From Streptantibioticus rubrisoli (GTDB taxonomy: Bacteria > Actinomycetota > Actinomycetes > Streptomycetales > Streptomycetaceae): a stretch of 59,510 nucleotides of DNA. A program made the translations under genes and the position numbers. Shown here piece by piece: positions 32,566-41,099 of the stretch. Positions within the stretch are counted from its first letter, which is position 1; each line of letters starts with the position of its first letter. Location: NCBI RefSeq assembly GCF_024436055.1, contig NZ_JANFNH010000044.1, positions 1-59,510 of the forward strand, in the 5' to 3' direction. Under the pieces are notes generated by a model that saw only the letters and a program-made list of their open reading frames with translations, made no database searches and was not told where the DNA came from.

Positions 32566-35454
32566 GTGACGTTCCCGCCCCAAGCACCTCAGCACGCCCC
32601 TGCCCCCGATCCGGTCGTCACCGCCCTCGGCGCCCTGGGCACGGCGGTGGACGGCGCGGGGCTGCGCAGCCTGTCGCTGGAAGGGCCGCACGTGCTGTGG
32701 CTCGTGGTGGACGGCGCCATGGACCTGTTCGCCGTGGACGCCGCCCTTGAGGGGCACTGGCACTTCCTCGGCCGGTTGCAGGCGGGCACGCTGCTGCTGG
32801 GGCCGGTCGAGGGGCCGCAACACACCCTGGTCGGCCGCCCGTTGCAGGGGTGCTGGCTGCGCCGCATCGAACTGCGTGAGCTGTACCGGCCCGAACCCGG
32901 TTGGGACACCGGGCAGTGGGACACCGGGCAGTTCTACGCCGGACAGTGGAACCACGGCGACCATGCTCAAGTCGGTTATCCGGAAGCCCGGTTGAGCCCG
33001 CTGGAGGACGCCTTCGCGCGCGGTGTCGGCCGTGGCCTGAGAGTGCTGTACCAGGCACCGCTGGGCGGCCGGGTGGCCGTCGAGCAGGGCGGCGTCGACG
33101 ACGACATCCTGTGGATGCAGATCACCCCCGGCAGCGTCAGTTACGGTGCCGCGTACGAGGCCGACGCCGCTGGCACCCTGCTGGTCGACGCGGCGATGTG
33201 GCAGGGCATGGTGGACCAGCAGTACCGGCTGCTGGACGCCCTGGACCGCTGGATCGAGCAGCTCGAACGGGCCCACGAGGACCGTACGGCGGCCGGTATC
33301 GAGGCCGGGGAGGCCGCCCGTACCCAGGCCGACCAGGCACTGCTGGCCTCCATCGACCGCTCCGGCCGCGCGCGCACCGCCCACCGCCGCGCCAGCGACG
33401 ACGCCACCTTCGCCGCCTGCCGCCTGGTCGCCGACGAGGCCCGCATCACCCTGACCGAACCGGGCGCGGCGGGCGCCACCGGGCAGCTCGACCCCGTCGA
33501 GCGCATCGCGTTGGCGTCGCGGATCCGTACCCGCGCGGTCAAGCTCAGCGGACGCTGGTGGCAGGAGGACAGCGGCCCGCTGGTGGGGTGGCGCGAGGAG
33601 GACGCGGCGCCGGTCGCGCTGCTGTGGCGACGCGGCGGATACCACGCCGTGGACCCCGTCACCGGAGCCCGGGAGCGCGTCGACCGGGGCAACGAGGCCG
33701 ACTACGTACCGCGCGCCGTGATGCTCTACCGACCGCTGCCCGACCGCCCGTTGGGGCTGCTGCCGCTGCTGCGCTTCAGCGTCCGCGGCACCCGCGCCGA
33801 ACTGCGCGACCTGCTGCTGGGCGGACTGGTCGCGGTGGGCCTGGGCGCGCTGGTGCCGGTGCTGACCGGCACGGTGCTCGGCGAGTTCGTCCCCAACGCC
33901 GAGAACGGGCTGATCACGCAGGCCGCGTTGGCGCTCATCGCGACCAGTGTGGTCGCCGCGGCCTTCATGCTGCTGCAGAACGTCGCCATCCTGCGCATGG
34001 AGGGCCGGATCGAGGCCACCTTGCAACCCGCCGTGTGGGACCGGCTGTTGCGGCTGCCGACGAGGTTCTTCGCGGGCCGCTCCACCGGCGAACTGGCCAG
34101 CGCCGCCATGGGCATCAGCGCCATCCGCCGGGTGCTGTCCGGCATCGCCTCGGTGTGCCTGCAGGCGAGCACGGTCGGCACGATGAACCTGGTGCTCCTG
34201 CTGGTCTACAGCGTGCCGTTGGCGCTCGCGGCGATCGCCATGCTGATGCTCATCGCCGCGGTCTTCCTGGGACTCGGGCTGTGGCAGCTGCGCTACCAGC
34301 GGCAGTTGGTCAAGCTCGGCAACAAGCTCAACAACCAGGCGTTCCAGACCCTGCGCGGGCTGCCCAAGCTGCGCGTCGCGGCGGCCGAGAGCTTCGCCTA
34401 CGCGGCCTGGGCACGGGAGTTCGCCCGCACCCGCGAGCTGCAGCAGCGGGTCGGCCGGATCAAGAACGCCGTCACCGTGCTCAACGCCGTCTACCTGCCG
34501 CTGTGCACGCTGGTGATGTTCATGCTGCTCGCCGGACCGGCCCGCGGCACCATGTCCGCCAGTGACTTCCTGACCTTCAGCACCGCCGTGACCATGCTGC
34601 TGTCCTCGGTCACCCAGCTGACCGGCGCGCTGTTGTCGGCCGCCGCCGTGCAGCCGATGTTCGAGCAGGTCAAACCGGTGCTCCAGGAGACCCCGGAGGT
34701 GTCCGGGAACAGTACGCAGCCGGGTGTGCTCAGCGGTGCCATCGACGTCAGGAACCTGTCGTACCGGTACACCGAGGACGGGCCGCTGGTCCTCGACGAC
34801 GTCAGTTTCCGGGTGCGGCCGGGCGAGTTCGTGGCGATCGTCGGGGCCAGCGGCTGCGGCAAGTCCACGCTGCTGCGACTGCTCATCGGCTTCGACCGGC
34901 CGACCGAGGGCAGCGTGCTCTACGACGGCCAGGACCTGGCCGCGCTCGACCAGGCGGCGGTGCGCCGTCAGTGCGGGGTGGTGCTGCAGAACGCCCAGCC
35001 GTTCTCCGGCTCGATCCTGGAGTGCATCTGCGGGGCCGAGGCGCACTCGCTGGAGGAGGCCTGGCAGGCCGCCGCGATGGCGGGCCTGGCCGAGGACATC
35101 AAGGCGATGCCCATGGGCATGCACACCATGCTCTCCGACGGCGGCGGTACCGTCTCGGGCGGTCAGCGCCAGCGGCTGATGATCGCCCAGGCCCTCATCC
35201 GCAAACCGCGCATCCTGTTCTTCGACGAGGCCACCAGCGCACTGGACAACGAGGCACAGCGGGTGGTCATCGAGTCCACCCGGGCGCTGCGTGCCACCCG
35301 GATCGTGATCGCGCACCGGCTGTCGACGGTCATGGACGCCGACCGGGTGATCGTGATGGCGGACGGGCGCGTCGCCCAGCAGGGCACGCCCGCCGAGTTG
35401 CTCGCCGACACCGGTGGCCTCTTCCACGAGCTGGTCCGGCGCCAAGTCCGGTGA
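32566..35454 (+). CDS. NHLM-type second ABC transporter (no peptidase)
   Basis: A 962 aa protein. About 400 N-terminal residues carry a cyclic-nucleotide-binding-like beta region (VLWLVVDGAMDLFAV, GRLQAGTLLLGP) and helices typical of the NHLM ABC2 family; then a membrane domain (about 415-690) and an ATP-binding domain with Walker A GASGCGKS, signature VSGGQRQRLM, Walker B ILFFDEA and IAHRLS. It lacks a C39 domain and probably forms a heterodimer with, or acts in sequence after, the peptidase transporter. GTG start, one base after the upstream stop. Transcript ends at paired hairpins at 35485-35515. Confidence 0.9.
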   Translation: MTFPPQAPQHAPAPDPVVTALGALGTAVDGAGLRSLSLEGPHVLWLVVDGAMDLFAVDAALEGHWHFLGRLQAGTLLLGPVEGPQHTLVGRPLQGCWLRRIELRELYRPEPGWDTGQWDTGQFYAGQWNHGDHAQVGYPEARLSPLEDAFARGVGRGLRVLYQAPLGGRVAVEQGGVDDDILWMQITPGSVSYGAAYEADAAGTLLVDAAMWQGMVDQQYRLLDALDRWIEQLERAHEDRTAAGIEAGEAARTQADQALLASIDRSGRARTAHRRASDDATFAACRLVADEARITLTEPGAAGATGQLDPVERIALASRIRTRAVKLSGRWWQEDSGPLVGWREEDAAPVALLWRRGGYHAVDPVTGARERVDRGNEADYVPRAVMLYRPLPDRPLGLLPLLRFSVRGTRAELRDLLLGGLVAVGLGALVPVLTGTVLGEFVPNAENGLITQAALALIATSVVAAAFMLLQNVAILRMEGRIEATLQPAVWDRLLRLPTRFFAGRSTGELASAAMGISAIRRVLSGIASVCLQASTVGTMNLVLLLVYSVPLALAAIAMLMLIAAVFLGLGLWQLRYQRQLVKLGNKLNNQAFQTLRGLPKLRVAAAESFAYAAWAREFARTRELQQRVGRIKNAVTVLNAVYLPLCTLVMFMLLAGPARGTMSASDFLTFSTAVTMLLSSVTQLTGALLSAAAVQPMFEQVKPVLQETPEVSGNSTQPGVLSGAIDVRNLSYRYTEDGPLVLDDVSFRVRPGEFVAIVGASGCGKSTLLRLLIGFDRPTEGSVLYDGQDLAALDQAAVRRQCGVVLQNAQPFSGSILECICGAEAHSLEEAWQAAAMAGLAEDIKAMPMGMHTMLSDGGGTVSGGQRQRLMIAQALIRKPRILFFDEATSALDNEAQRVVIESTRALRATRIVIAHRLSTVMDADRVIVMADGRVAQQGTPAELLADTGGLFHELVRRQVR

Positions 35455-35773
35455 CGCTCCCGCTGTGGGTTCGGCGGTTTGTTTCTGGGGGCTTCGCCCC
35501 CAGGCCCCGTGGGGCTCTCTGGGAATTCGTCCGCGCGCCCCCCGGGCCGCCGGGCCTGTGACCGTTCTCACCGCTTTGGAGTGAGCTGGAATTTAGCCCG
35601 GTGCCACAGGCAGGGATAACCTGCGAGGCGGACATGCCGCGTACCTGGTCGACGTGAGCGCCCTCTCAATAGATCGCGTAGTCACGCTGCCCGCCACGTC
35701 ACGGCACGCCCACGCAGACAACTAACCCGCGATCACCAGACTGCGATTTAGAGAAGCAAAGGGACGGACGCGC
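35455..35773. other. 319-base intergenic region between exporter and sucC
   Basis: Left part holds two adjacent hairpins (35485-35503 and 35504-35515). The right part is the sucC leader: AT-richer, with TTTAGC (35592-35597) and GGATAACC (about 35613) as weak promoter candidates and an AAAGGGA RBS. No small gene recognised. Confidence 0.5.
35485..35515 (+). terminator. double hairpin after the export operon
   Basis: CTGGGGGC (35485-35492), loop TTC, GCCCCCAG (35496-35503), directly followed by GCCCC-GT-GGGGC-type pairing (35504-35515). It separates the export cassette from sucCD. Confidence 0.6.
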
Positions 35774-36946
35774 GTGGACCTGTTCGAGTACCAAGCGAGG
35801 GATCTCTTCGCGAAGCACGGAGTACCCGTGCTCGGCGGCGAAGTCATCGACACCCCTGAGGCAGCGCGCGAGGTGGCCGAGCGTCTCGGTGGCCGCGTGG
35901 TCGTCAAGGCCCAGGTCAAGACCGGCGGCCGCGGCAAGGCCGGTGGTGTGAAGCTGGCCGACGACCCGGCGGACGCCGTGGAGAAGGCCACCGCGATCCT
36001 GGGCATGGACATCAAGGGCCACACGGTCCACAAGGTGATGCTGGCCCAGACCGCGGACATCGCCGAGGAGTACTACGTCTCCTTCCTGCTGGACCGCGCC
36101 AACCGCACCTTCCTCGCCATGGCGTCCGTCGAGGGCGGCATGGAGATCGAGGAGGTCGCGGCCACCAAGCCGGAGGCCCTCGCCAAGGTCCCGGTCGACG
36201 CCAACGAGGGCGTCACCGACGCCAAGGCCCGCGAGATCATCGAGGCCGCCAAGTTCCCGGCCGAGCTGCACGACCAGTTGGTCGAGGTCCTCAAGAGCCT
36301 GTGGACCGTCTTCATCAAGGAAGACGCCCTGCTCGTCGAGGTCAACCCGCTGGCCAAGACCCCCGAGGGCAAGGTCCTCGCCATCGACGGCAAGGTCTCG
36401 CTGGACGAGAACGCCCGCTTCCGGCAGCCGGAGCACGAGGCGCTGGAGGACAAGGCCGCGGCCAACCCGCTGGAGGCCGCCGCCAAGGCCAAGGGCCTCA
36501 ACTACGTCAAGCTGGACGGCGAGGTCGGCATCATCGGCAACGGCGCGGGTCTCGTGATGAGCACCCTCGACGTGGTCGCCTACGCCGGTGAGAAGCACGG
36601 CAACGTCAAGCCCGCCAACTTCCTCGACATCGGCGGCGGCGCGTCCGCCGAGGTGATGGCGAACGGCCTGGAGATCATCCTGGGCGACCCGGACGTGAAG
36701 TCCGTGTTCGTCAACGTCTTCGGCGGCATCACCGCGTGCGACGCGGTCGCCAACGGCATCGTGCAGGCCCTGGAGCTGCTGAAGTCCAAGGGCGAGGACG
36801 TCAACAAGCCGCTGGTCGTCCGTCTCGACGGCAACAACGCCGAGCTGGGTCGCACGATCCTCACCGACGCTAACCACCCGCTGGTGCAGCAGGTGGACAC
36901 CATGGACGGCGCCGCGGAGCGGGCCGCCGAGCTGGCTGCGAAGTAA
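35774..36946 (+). CDS. sucC: succinyl-CoA ligase (ADP-forming), beta subunit
   Basis: A 390 aa protein beginning [12 protein letters not shown], the standard SucC start, with an ATP-grasp domain ([24 protein letters not shown]) and a C-terminal CoA-ligase domain ([33 protein letters not shown]). With SucD it makes succinate and ATP (or GTP) from succinyl-CoA in the TCA cycle. GTG start. The sucD start follows 20 bases after its stop. Confidence 0.98.
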   Translation: MDLFEYQARDLFAKHGVPVLGGEVIDTPEAAREVAERLGGRVVVKAQVKTGGRGKAGGVKLADDPADAVEKATAILGMDIKGHTVHKVMLAQTADIAEEYYVSFLLDRANRTFLAMASVEGGMEIEEVAATKPEALAKVPVDANEGVTDAKAREIIEAAKFPAELHDQLVEVLKSLWTVFIKEDALLVEVNPLAKTPEGKVLAIDGKVSLDENARFRQPEHEALEDKAAANPLEAAAKAKGLNYVKLDGEVGIIGNGAGLVMSTLDVVAYAGEKHGNVKPANFLDIGGGASAEVMANGLEIILGDPDVKSVFVNVFGGITACDAVANGIVQALELLKSKGEDVNKPLVVRLDGNNAELGRTILTDANHPLVQQVDTMDGAAERAAELAAK

Positions 36947-36966
36947 GGGACGAGGTCACCAACACC

Positions 36967-37851
36967 ATGGCTATCTTCCTCACCAAGGAATCCAAGGTCA
37001 TCGTCCAGGGCATGACCGGCTCCGAGGGCCAGAAGCACACCCGTCGGATGCTCGCCTCTGGCACCAACATCGTCGGCGGCGTGAACCCGCGCAAGGCAGG
37101 CCAGAAGGTCGACTTCGACGGCCAGGAGATCCCGGTCTTCGGTACCGTCAAGGAGGCCATCGAGGCCACCGGCGCCGACGTGACCGTCATCTTCGTGCCG
37201 GAGAAGTTCACCAAGGACGCGGTCATCGAGGCGATCGACGCCGAGATCCCGCTGGCCGTCGTGATCACCGAGGGCATCGCGGTGCACGACACCGCCTCGT
37301 TCTGGGCGCACGCCCAGGCCAAGGGCAACAAGACCCGGATCATCGGCCCAAACTGCCCCGGCCTGATCACCCCCGGCCAGTCCAACGCGGGCATCATCCC
37401 GTCGGACATCACCAAGCCGGGCCGCATCGGTCTGGTGTCGAAGTCCGGCACGCTGACCTACCAGATGATGTACGAGCTGCGGGACATCGGCTTCTCGTCC
37501 TGCGTCGGCATCGGTGGCGACCCGATCATCGGCACCACCCACATCGACTGCCTCAAGGCGTTCCAGGACGACCCCGACACCGACCTGATCGTGATGATCG
37601 GTGAGATCGGTGGCGACGCGGAGGAGCGCGCGGCGGCCTACATCAAGGAGCACGTGACCAAGCCGGTCGTCGGCTACGTCGCGGGCTTCACCGCCCCCGA
37701 GGGCAAGACGATGGGCCACGCCGGCGCGATCGTCTCCGGTTCGTCCGGCACCGCCCAGGCGAAGAAGGAGGCCCTCGAGGCCGCAGGCGTCAAGGTCGGC
37801 AAGACCCCGTCCGAGACGGCCCGCCTCGCCCGCGCCGCCCTCAACGGCTGA
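36967..37851 (+). CDS. sucD: succinyl-CoA ligase, alpha subunit
   Basis: A 294 aa protein. N-terminal CoA-binding Rossmann domain ([29 protein letters not shown]), ligase domain with [10 protein letters not shown] and the phosphohistidine near the C-terminus ([13 protein letters not shown], His in GHAGA). Forms the TCA-cycle enzyme with SucC. Cotranscribed with sucC and followed by a perfect 15-bp-arm terminator. Confidence 0.98.
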   Translation: MAIFLTKESKVIVQGMTGSEGQKHTRRMLASGTNIVGGVNPRKAGQKVDFDGQEIPVFGTVKEAIEATGADVTVIFVPEKFTKDAVIEAIDAEIPLAVVITEGIAVHDTASFWAHAQAKGNKTRIIGPNCPGLITPGQSNAGIIPSDITKPGRIGLVSKSGTLTYQMMYELRDIGFSSCVGIGGDPIIGTTHIDCLKAFQDDPDTDLIVMIGEIGGDAEERAAAYIKEHVTKPVVGYVAGFTAPEGKTMGHAGAIVSGSSGTAQAKKEALEAAGVKVGKTPSETARLARAALNG

Positions 37852-37863
37852 CGACCAGTCGAG

Positions 37864-37895
37864 AAGGGCCCGTCCCCGCTCGGGGACGGGCCCTT
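37864..37895 (+). terminator. sucCD terminator
   Basis: Perfect 15-base arms (AAGGGCCCGTCCCCG at 37864-37878 and its complement at 37881-37895) with a two-base loop, 12 bases after the sucD stop. GGGGGC...GCCCCC hairpins follow at 37930-37975. Confidence 0.9.
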
Positions 37896-38010
37896 CCGCT
37901 TCCCGGGGCAGCCGCCGAATGGGGGCGGCCCCGGGGGCGTAGCCCCCGTGGGGGTCTCCGGGGGCGAAGCCCCCGGAACACAACCCCCTTTCGGGGGGCG
38001 GTCCGGTTCC

Positions 38011-38075
38011 TTTCCGTGCCATTCCGCGCCCAGTAGCGACCAATATGCAGCAATTGGGTGTGACCCAATTGCTGC
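38011..38075 (+). promoter_or_regulatory. promoter and 13-bp-arm palindrome over the perM start
   Basis: TTTCCG (38011-38016), 17 bases, TAGCGA (38034-38039) is a fair promoter whose start point would fall at about the ATG (38045). Directly after it, GCAGCAATTGGGT (38047-38059) and ACCCAATTGCTGC (38063-38075) form a perfect inverted repeat around a GTG (38060). Either an operator just downstream of the start point or an RNA hairpin at the 5' end of a leaderless mRNA. Confidence 0.55.
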
Positions 38076-39370
38076 ACCGCATCAGGTTGTTGTCCCGTCA
38101 TGACCATGCCCTCCGCTTCTCGCCGAAGGCCCTCACCGCGCTGTTCGGTGGTGTGATCGCCGCCGGTGCCGGGCTCGCAGCGCTGGCGCTGCTGGTGCTG
38201 CTGCTGTGGACCGTCTCGCCGTACTCCGTCGGCGGCCCCGGCTCCGCGATGCACGTCGCCGCCGCGCTGTGGCTGCTCGCGCACGGCGCCGAACTCTCCC
38301 GTAGCGACGGGTTGACCGGCGGCACGGTACCGATCGGGGTCACCCCGCTGCTGCTGACCGCGCTGCCCGCGTGGCTACTGCACCGCATCGCCGCGCAGGC
38401 GCTGGCCCCCGACGAGCTGGCGCGAAGTGAAACCCCGGACAACACAGCGGAGTTGGGGCCGGTCGCCCTGACCGGATGGCTGATCGCCGGGTACCTGCTC
38501 GTCGCGCTGGCCGCCGCGCTGTACACCGCCGACGGGCCGCTGCGCGGCGAGCCGCTGTCGGCGCTGCTGTGCGTACCGCTGGTGGCCGCGCCGGTGGCGG
38601 CCGTCGGCGCCTGGACGGCGTACGGGCGGCCGACGTCCGCGCTGGCCAACTGGGCGCCGCATCCGCTGGCCCGGCTGCTGCCGCGCGGCGGCGCGAGCGT
38701 GGGGCTGCGGGCCGCCGGGGTGGCGGTGGGCGCGCTGGCCGTCGGCGGCGCACTGCTCAGCGGCGGCGCGCTGGCGTGGCACGCGGGTGCGGTGGGCGAT
38801 GACTTCAGCCAGTTGACCGGTTCGTCCTCCGGGCGGTTCGCGGTGCTGCTGTTGATCGTCGCGCTGGTGCCCAACGTCGCGCTGTGGGGCGCGGCCTACG
38901 CGCTCGGACCGGGGTTCGCGCTGGGGGTCGGCGGCGCGGTGTCGCCCGCCGGGGCGTACGGGTATCCGCGGGTGCTGCCGCACTTCCCGCTGCTGGCGGC
39001 GCTGCCCGCGCCGACCGGGCGGGACGGGGGATCGCCGTTCCTGTGGCTGGTGGTGGTGATCCCGGTGGCCGCCGCGGCGGCGCTGAGCTGGTACGTGGCA
39101 CAGGCGGCGGTACAGCACGGCTGGTCGGTGCCCGGCACGGCGGCGGCGGTGACGCTGGCCTCACTGTGTGGCGGGGTGGCCCTCGCCTGGGCCGCGTTCC
39201 TGGTGGCGGGCCCCATGGGCACCGGCACGCTCTCCCGCTTCGGCCCGACGGCCTGGTCCACGGGCACCGCGGCCTGCGCCTGGCTGCTGGCCGTCGGCCT
39301 CCCCGGAGCCCTCGGCGCCCGCTGGTGGCTGCGGACCCGGGCCTCGGCGGCTGACCTCCGGTCGGGTTGA
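38045..39370 (+). CDS. PerM/DUF6350 cell-division-linked membrane protein
   Basis: Up to 441 aa with about ten predicted membrane helices and no large soluble domain, matching the DUF6350 family that includes mycobacterial PerM, which stabilises FtsB and is needed for division and persistence (family knowledge). Two starts fit: ATG at 38045, apparently leaderless, or GTG at 38060 (TQLLHRIRLL), which lies in the loop of a perfect palindrome. Neither has an RBS. Located between sucCD and purNH. Confidence 0.78.
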   Translation: MQQLGVTQLLHRIRLLSRHDHALRFSPKALTALFGGVIAAGAGLAALALLVLLLWTVSPYSVGGPGSAMHVAAALWLLAHGAELSRSDGLTGGTVPIGVTPLLLTALPAWLLHRIAAQALAPDELARSETPDNTAELGPVALTGWLIAGYLLVALAAALYTADGPLRGEPLSALLCVPLVAAPVAAVGAWTAYGRPTSALANWAPHPLARLLPRGGASVGLRAAGVAVGALAVGGALLSGGALAWHAGAVGDDFSQLTGSSSGRFAVLLLIVALVPNVALWGAAYALGPGFALGVGGAVSPAGAYGYPRVLPHFPLLAALPAPTGRDGGSPFLWLVVVIPVAAAAALSWYVAQAAVQHGWSVPGTAAAVTLASLCGGVALAWAAFLVAGPMGTGTLSRFGPTAWSTGTAACAWLLAVGLPGALGARWWLRTRASAADLRSG

Positions 39371-39377
39371 CGGGGTC

Positions 39378-39585
39378 TGCTCGCCGCGGCGGGATTCTTC
39401 TGGGGCGAGCCCCAAGCCCCCGGGGATTAGGGGTGCGCTTTGACACCGCCGGTCAGGGTGGTGGGGGTTGCTCGCCGTCGCGGCGGAATGCTTTTTGGGG
39501 TGAGCCCCAAAGCCCCGATGGCCGGGGCTCGTTGATGCCGCCGCACATTCACCAAGGCGACCGGCGGTCAAGCGCACCCCCGCCC
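39378..39585. repeat. intergenic repeats and imperfect long inverted repeat
   Basis: The gap between convergent genes holds two related copies of GCTCGCC..GGCGG..TTCT/TTTT-GGGG-GAGCCCCAA (39379-39418 and 39469-39512), and GGGGTGCGCTTTGACACCGCCGGTC (39430-39454, written here as two parts: GGGGTGCGCTT and TGACACCGCCGGTC) mirrored by GACCGGCGGTC-AAGCGCACCCC (39559-39580). No coding sequence. It could be a decayed small mobile palindrome or a bidirectional terminator. Confidence 0.5.
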
Positions 39586-39608
39586 AACCGGCAACCGCCG
39601 CGAGGGCG

Positions 39609-40247
39609 TTAGCCCTGAGGGGTCCCCAGGACGGGCTGCAACTGCTTGGGCAGCAGCTCGCTGCACGCCTGCCGTGCGGGCTGCGTCAGCGCGTCCTGCA
39701 CGCACGAGTAGTAGTCCCGGTACGCCAGTTGGAACGTGAAGCTCGCGGCCACGATCGCCAACGCCACCACACCCGTGAGGATCCCGCTCAACGCCGCGGT
39801 GAACTGCGGCCGTTGCTCCGCCTTCGGCTTGGCGCGCAGTGAGCTGATCCCCCAGTACAGCGCCAGCGTCCCCAGCAACAGTGCCACCGGCGCCATGCTG
39901 AACAGCCCGAAGAACAGCCCCCACATGCCCGCCAGCAGCGCGTACCGCGCGCGCCGCTGCGCCGGGTCGGTCACATCGAAGCGCGGCCCCTGCGGGCGCA
40001 CCGGCGGACGTGGGCCGGAGCCGAACGGCCCGTTGGACGGATCGTGCCGCTCCGGCTGGTTGCTGCTCCACCGGTCGCCATGACCGCCACGCGGCTGCCA
40101 CGGCCGGTCGGGCGCACCCTTGGGCGGCGGCGCGAACGGATCATGCTCCTGCTCGTCGGACGCACGCAGCGCGGGGTACGCGAACGGGACGGAGCCCGGA
40201 TCGCGATGGGTGGTGATGCGGACGCTGCTCATGGTTGGTTGCGTCAT
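39609..40247 (-). CDS. membrane protein with disordered N-terminus
   Basis: A 212 aa protein. Residues 1-95 are polar and Pro/Gly-rich; two or three helices follow (LLAGMWGLFFGLFSMAPVALLLGTLALYWGISSL and ILTGVVALAIVAASFTFQLAY), then a short Cys-containing tail (SCVQDALTQPARQACSELLP) likely outside the membrane. The layout resembles DUF4190-like actinobacterial membrane proteins. The start is uncertain: ATG 40247 has AAGGGG directly before it and ATG 40232 is an alternative. Divergent from purN. No function assigned. Confidence 0.75.
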   Translation of the reverse strand: MTQPTMSSVRITTHRDPGSVPFAYPALRASDEQEHDPFAPPPKGAPDRPWQPRGGHGDRWSSNQPERHDPSNGPFGSGPRPPVRPQGPRFDVTDPAQRRARYALLAGMWGLFFGLFSMAPVALLLGTLALYWGISSLRAKPKAEQRPQFTAALSGILTGVVALAIVAASFTFQLAYRDYYSCVQDALTQPARQACSELLPKQLQPVLGTPQG

Positions 40248-40348
40248 CCCCTTGCCGTCGACCTGCTCGTGCGTCGTCGCACGTCATCAGACGCTACCCG
40301 GCTCCGCTGCCCCCGTCCCCGTGGGGGCCGGACGCCGTGCCGGTATCG

Positions 40349-40376
40349 TTGCAGGCGGTCGGCGCCTTCGTAGGGT
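40349..40376 (+). promoter_or_regulatory. candidate purN promoter
   Basis: TTGCAG (40349-40354), 16-base spacer, TAGGGT (40371-40376), about 70 bases before the purN start. Fits a housekeeping-sigma promoter. Confidence 0.5.
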
Positions 40377-40448
40377 TCCCTGGATCTCACGGACCCTTCG
40401 TTTTGTACGACCGCACAAACGAAACGGTCCCACGAGAAAGAACCCGCC

Positions 40449-41099
40449 GTGGCCTCCGCAGCTTTCCCCCCGCCTACCCGCCCGGCAACCTCTCCCTGCC
40501 GCCTGGTCGTCCTGGTCTCCGGCTCGGGCACCAACCTGCAGGCGCTGCTCGACGCCATCGCGGCCGACCCCGACTACGGAGCGCGGATCGTGGCCGTGGG
40601 CGCCGACCGGGACGGCATCGCCGGTCTGGATCGGGCCGAGCGGGCCGGGCTGCCCACCTTCGTGTGCCGGGTCAAGGACCACGAGGACCGCGCCGCCTGG
40701 GACCTCGCGCTGACCGAGGCGGTCGCCGGGTACCAGCCGGACCTGGTGGTCTCCGCGGGGTTCATGAAGATCCTGGGCAAGGAGTTCCTGGCCCGGTTCG
40801 GCGGCCGGGTGATCAACACCCACCCGGCGCTGCTGCCCAGTTTCCCCGGCACCCACGGGGTCCGAGACGCTCTCGCGTACGGCGCCAAGGTCACCGGCTG
40901 CACCGTCCACTTCGTCGACGCAGGCGTCGACACCGGCCCGATCATCGCGCAGCGCGCGGTGGAGGTCCGGGACGAGGACGACGAGGACACGCTGCACGAG
41001 CGCATCAAGGAAGTCGAGCGACGGCTGCTCGTCGAGGTCGTCGGGCGGATCGCCCGCGACGGCTACCGCATTGAGGGAAGAAAGGTCATCGTCCCGTGA
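40449..41099 (+). CDS. purN: phosphoribosylglycinamide formyltransferase
   Basis: A 216 aa PurN, the third step of purine synthesis, using 10-formyl-THF. Visible: [18 protein letters not shown] phosphate loop, catalytic Asn-His in [15 protein letters not shown], and catalytic Asp in [12 protein letters not shown]. About 17 extra residues at the N-terminus. GTG start. The stop overlaps the purH start by 4 bases (GTGA), coupling the two purine genes; folD, which supplies the cofactor, lies 1 kb downstream. Confidence 0.97.
   Translation: MASAAFPPPTRPATSPCRLVVLVSGSGTNLQALLDAIAADPDYGARIVAVGADRDGIAGLDRAERAGLPTFVCRVKDHEDRAAWDLALTEAVAGYQPDLVVSAGFMKILGKEFLARFGGRVINTHPALLPSFPGTHGVRDALAYGAKVTGCTVHFVDAGVDTGPIIAQRAVEVRDEDDEDTLHERIKEVERRLLVEVVGRIARDGYRIEGRKVIVP

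Noticed and set aside
37918-38000. CRISPR-like repeats after sucD
   Set aside because: They are overlapping GGGGGC/GCCCCC hairpins without unique spacers of constant length.
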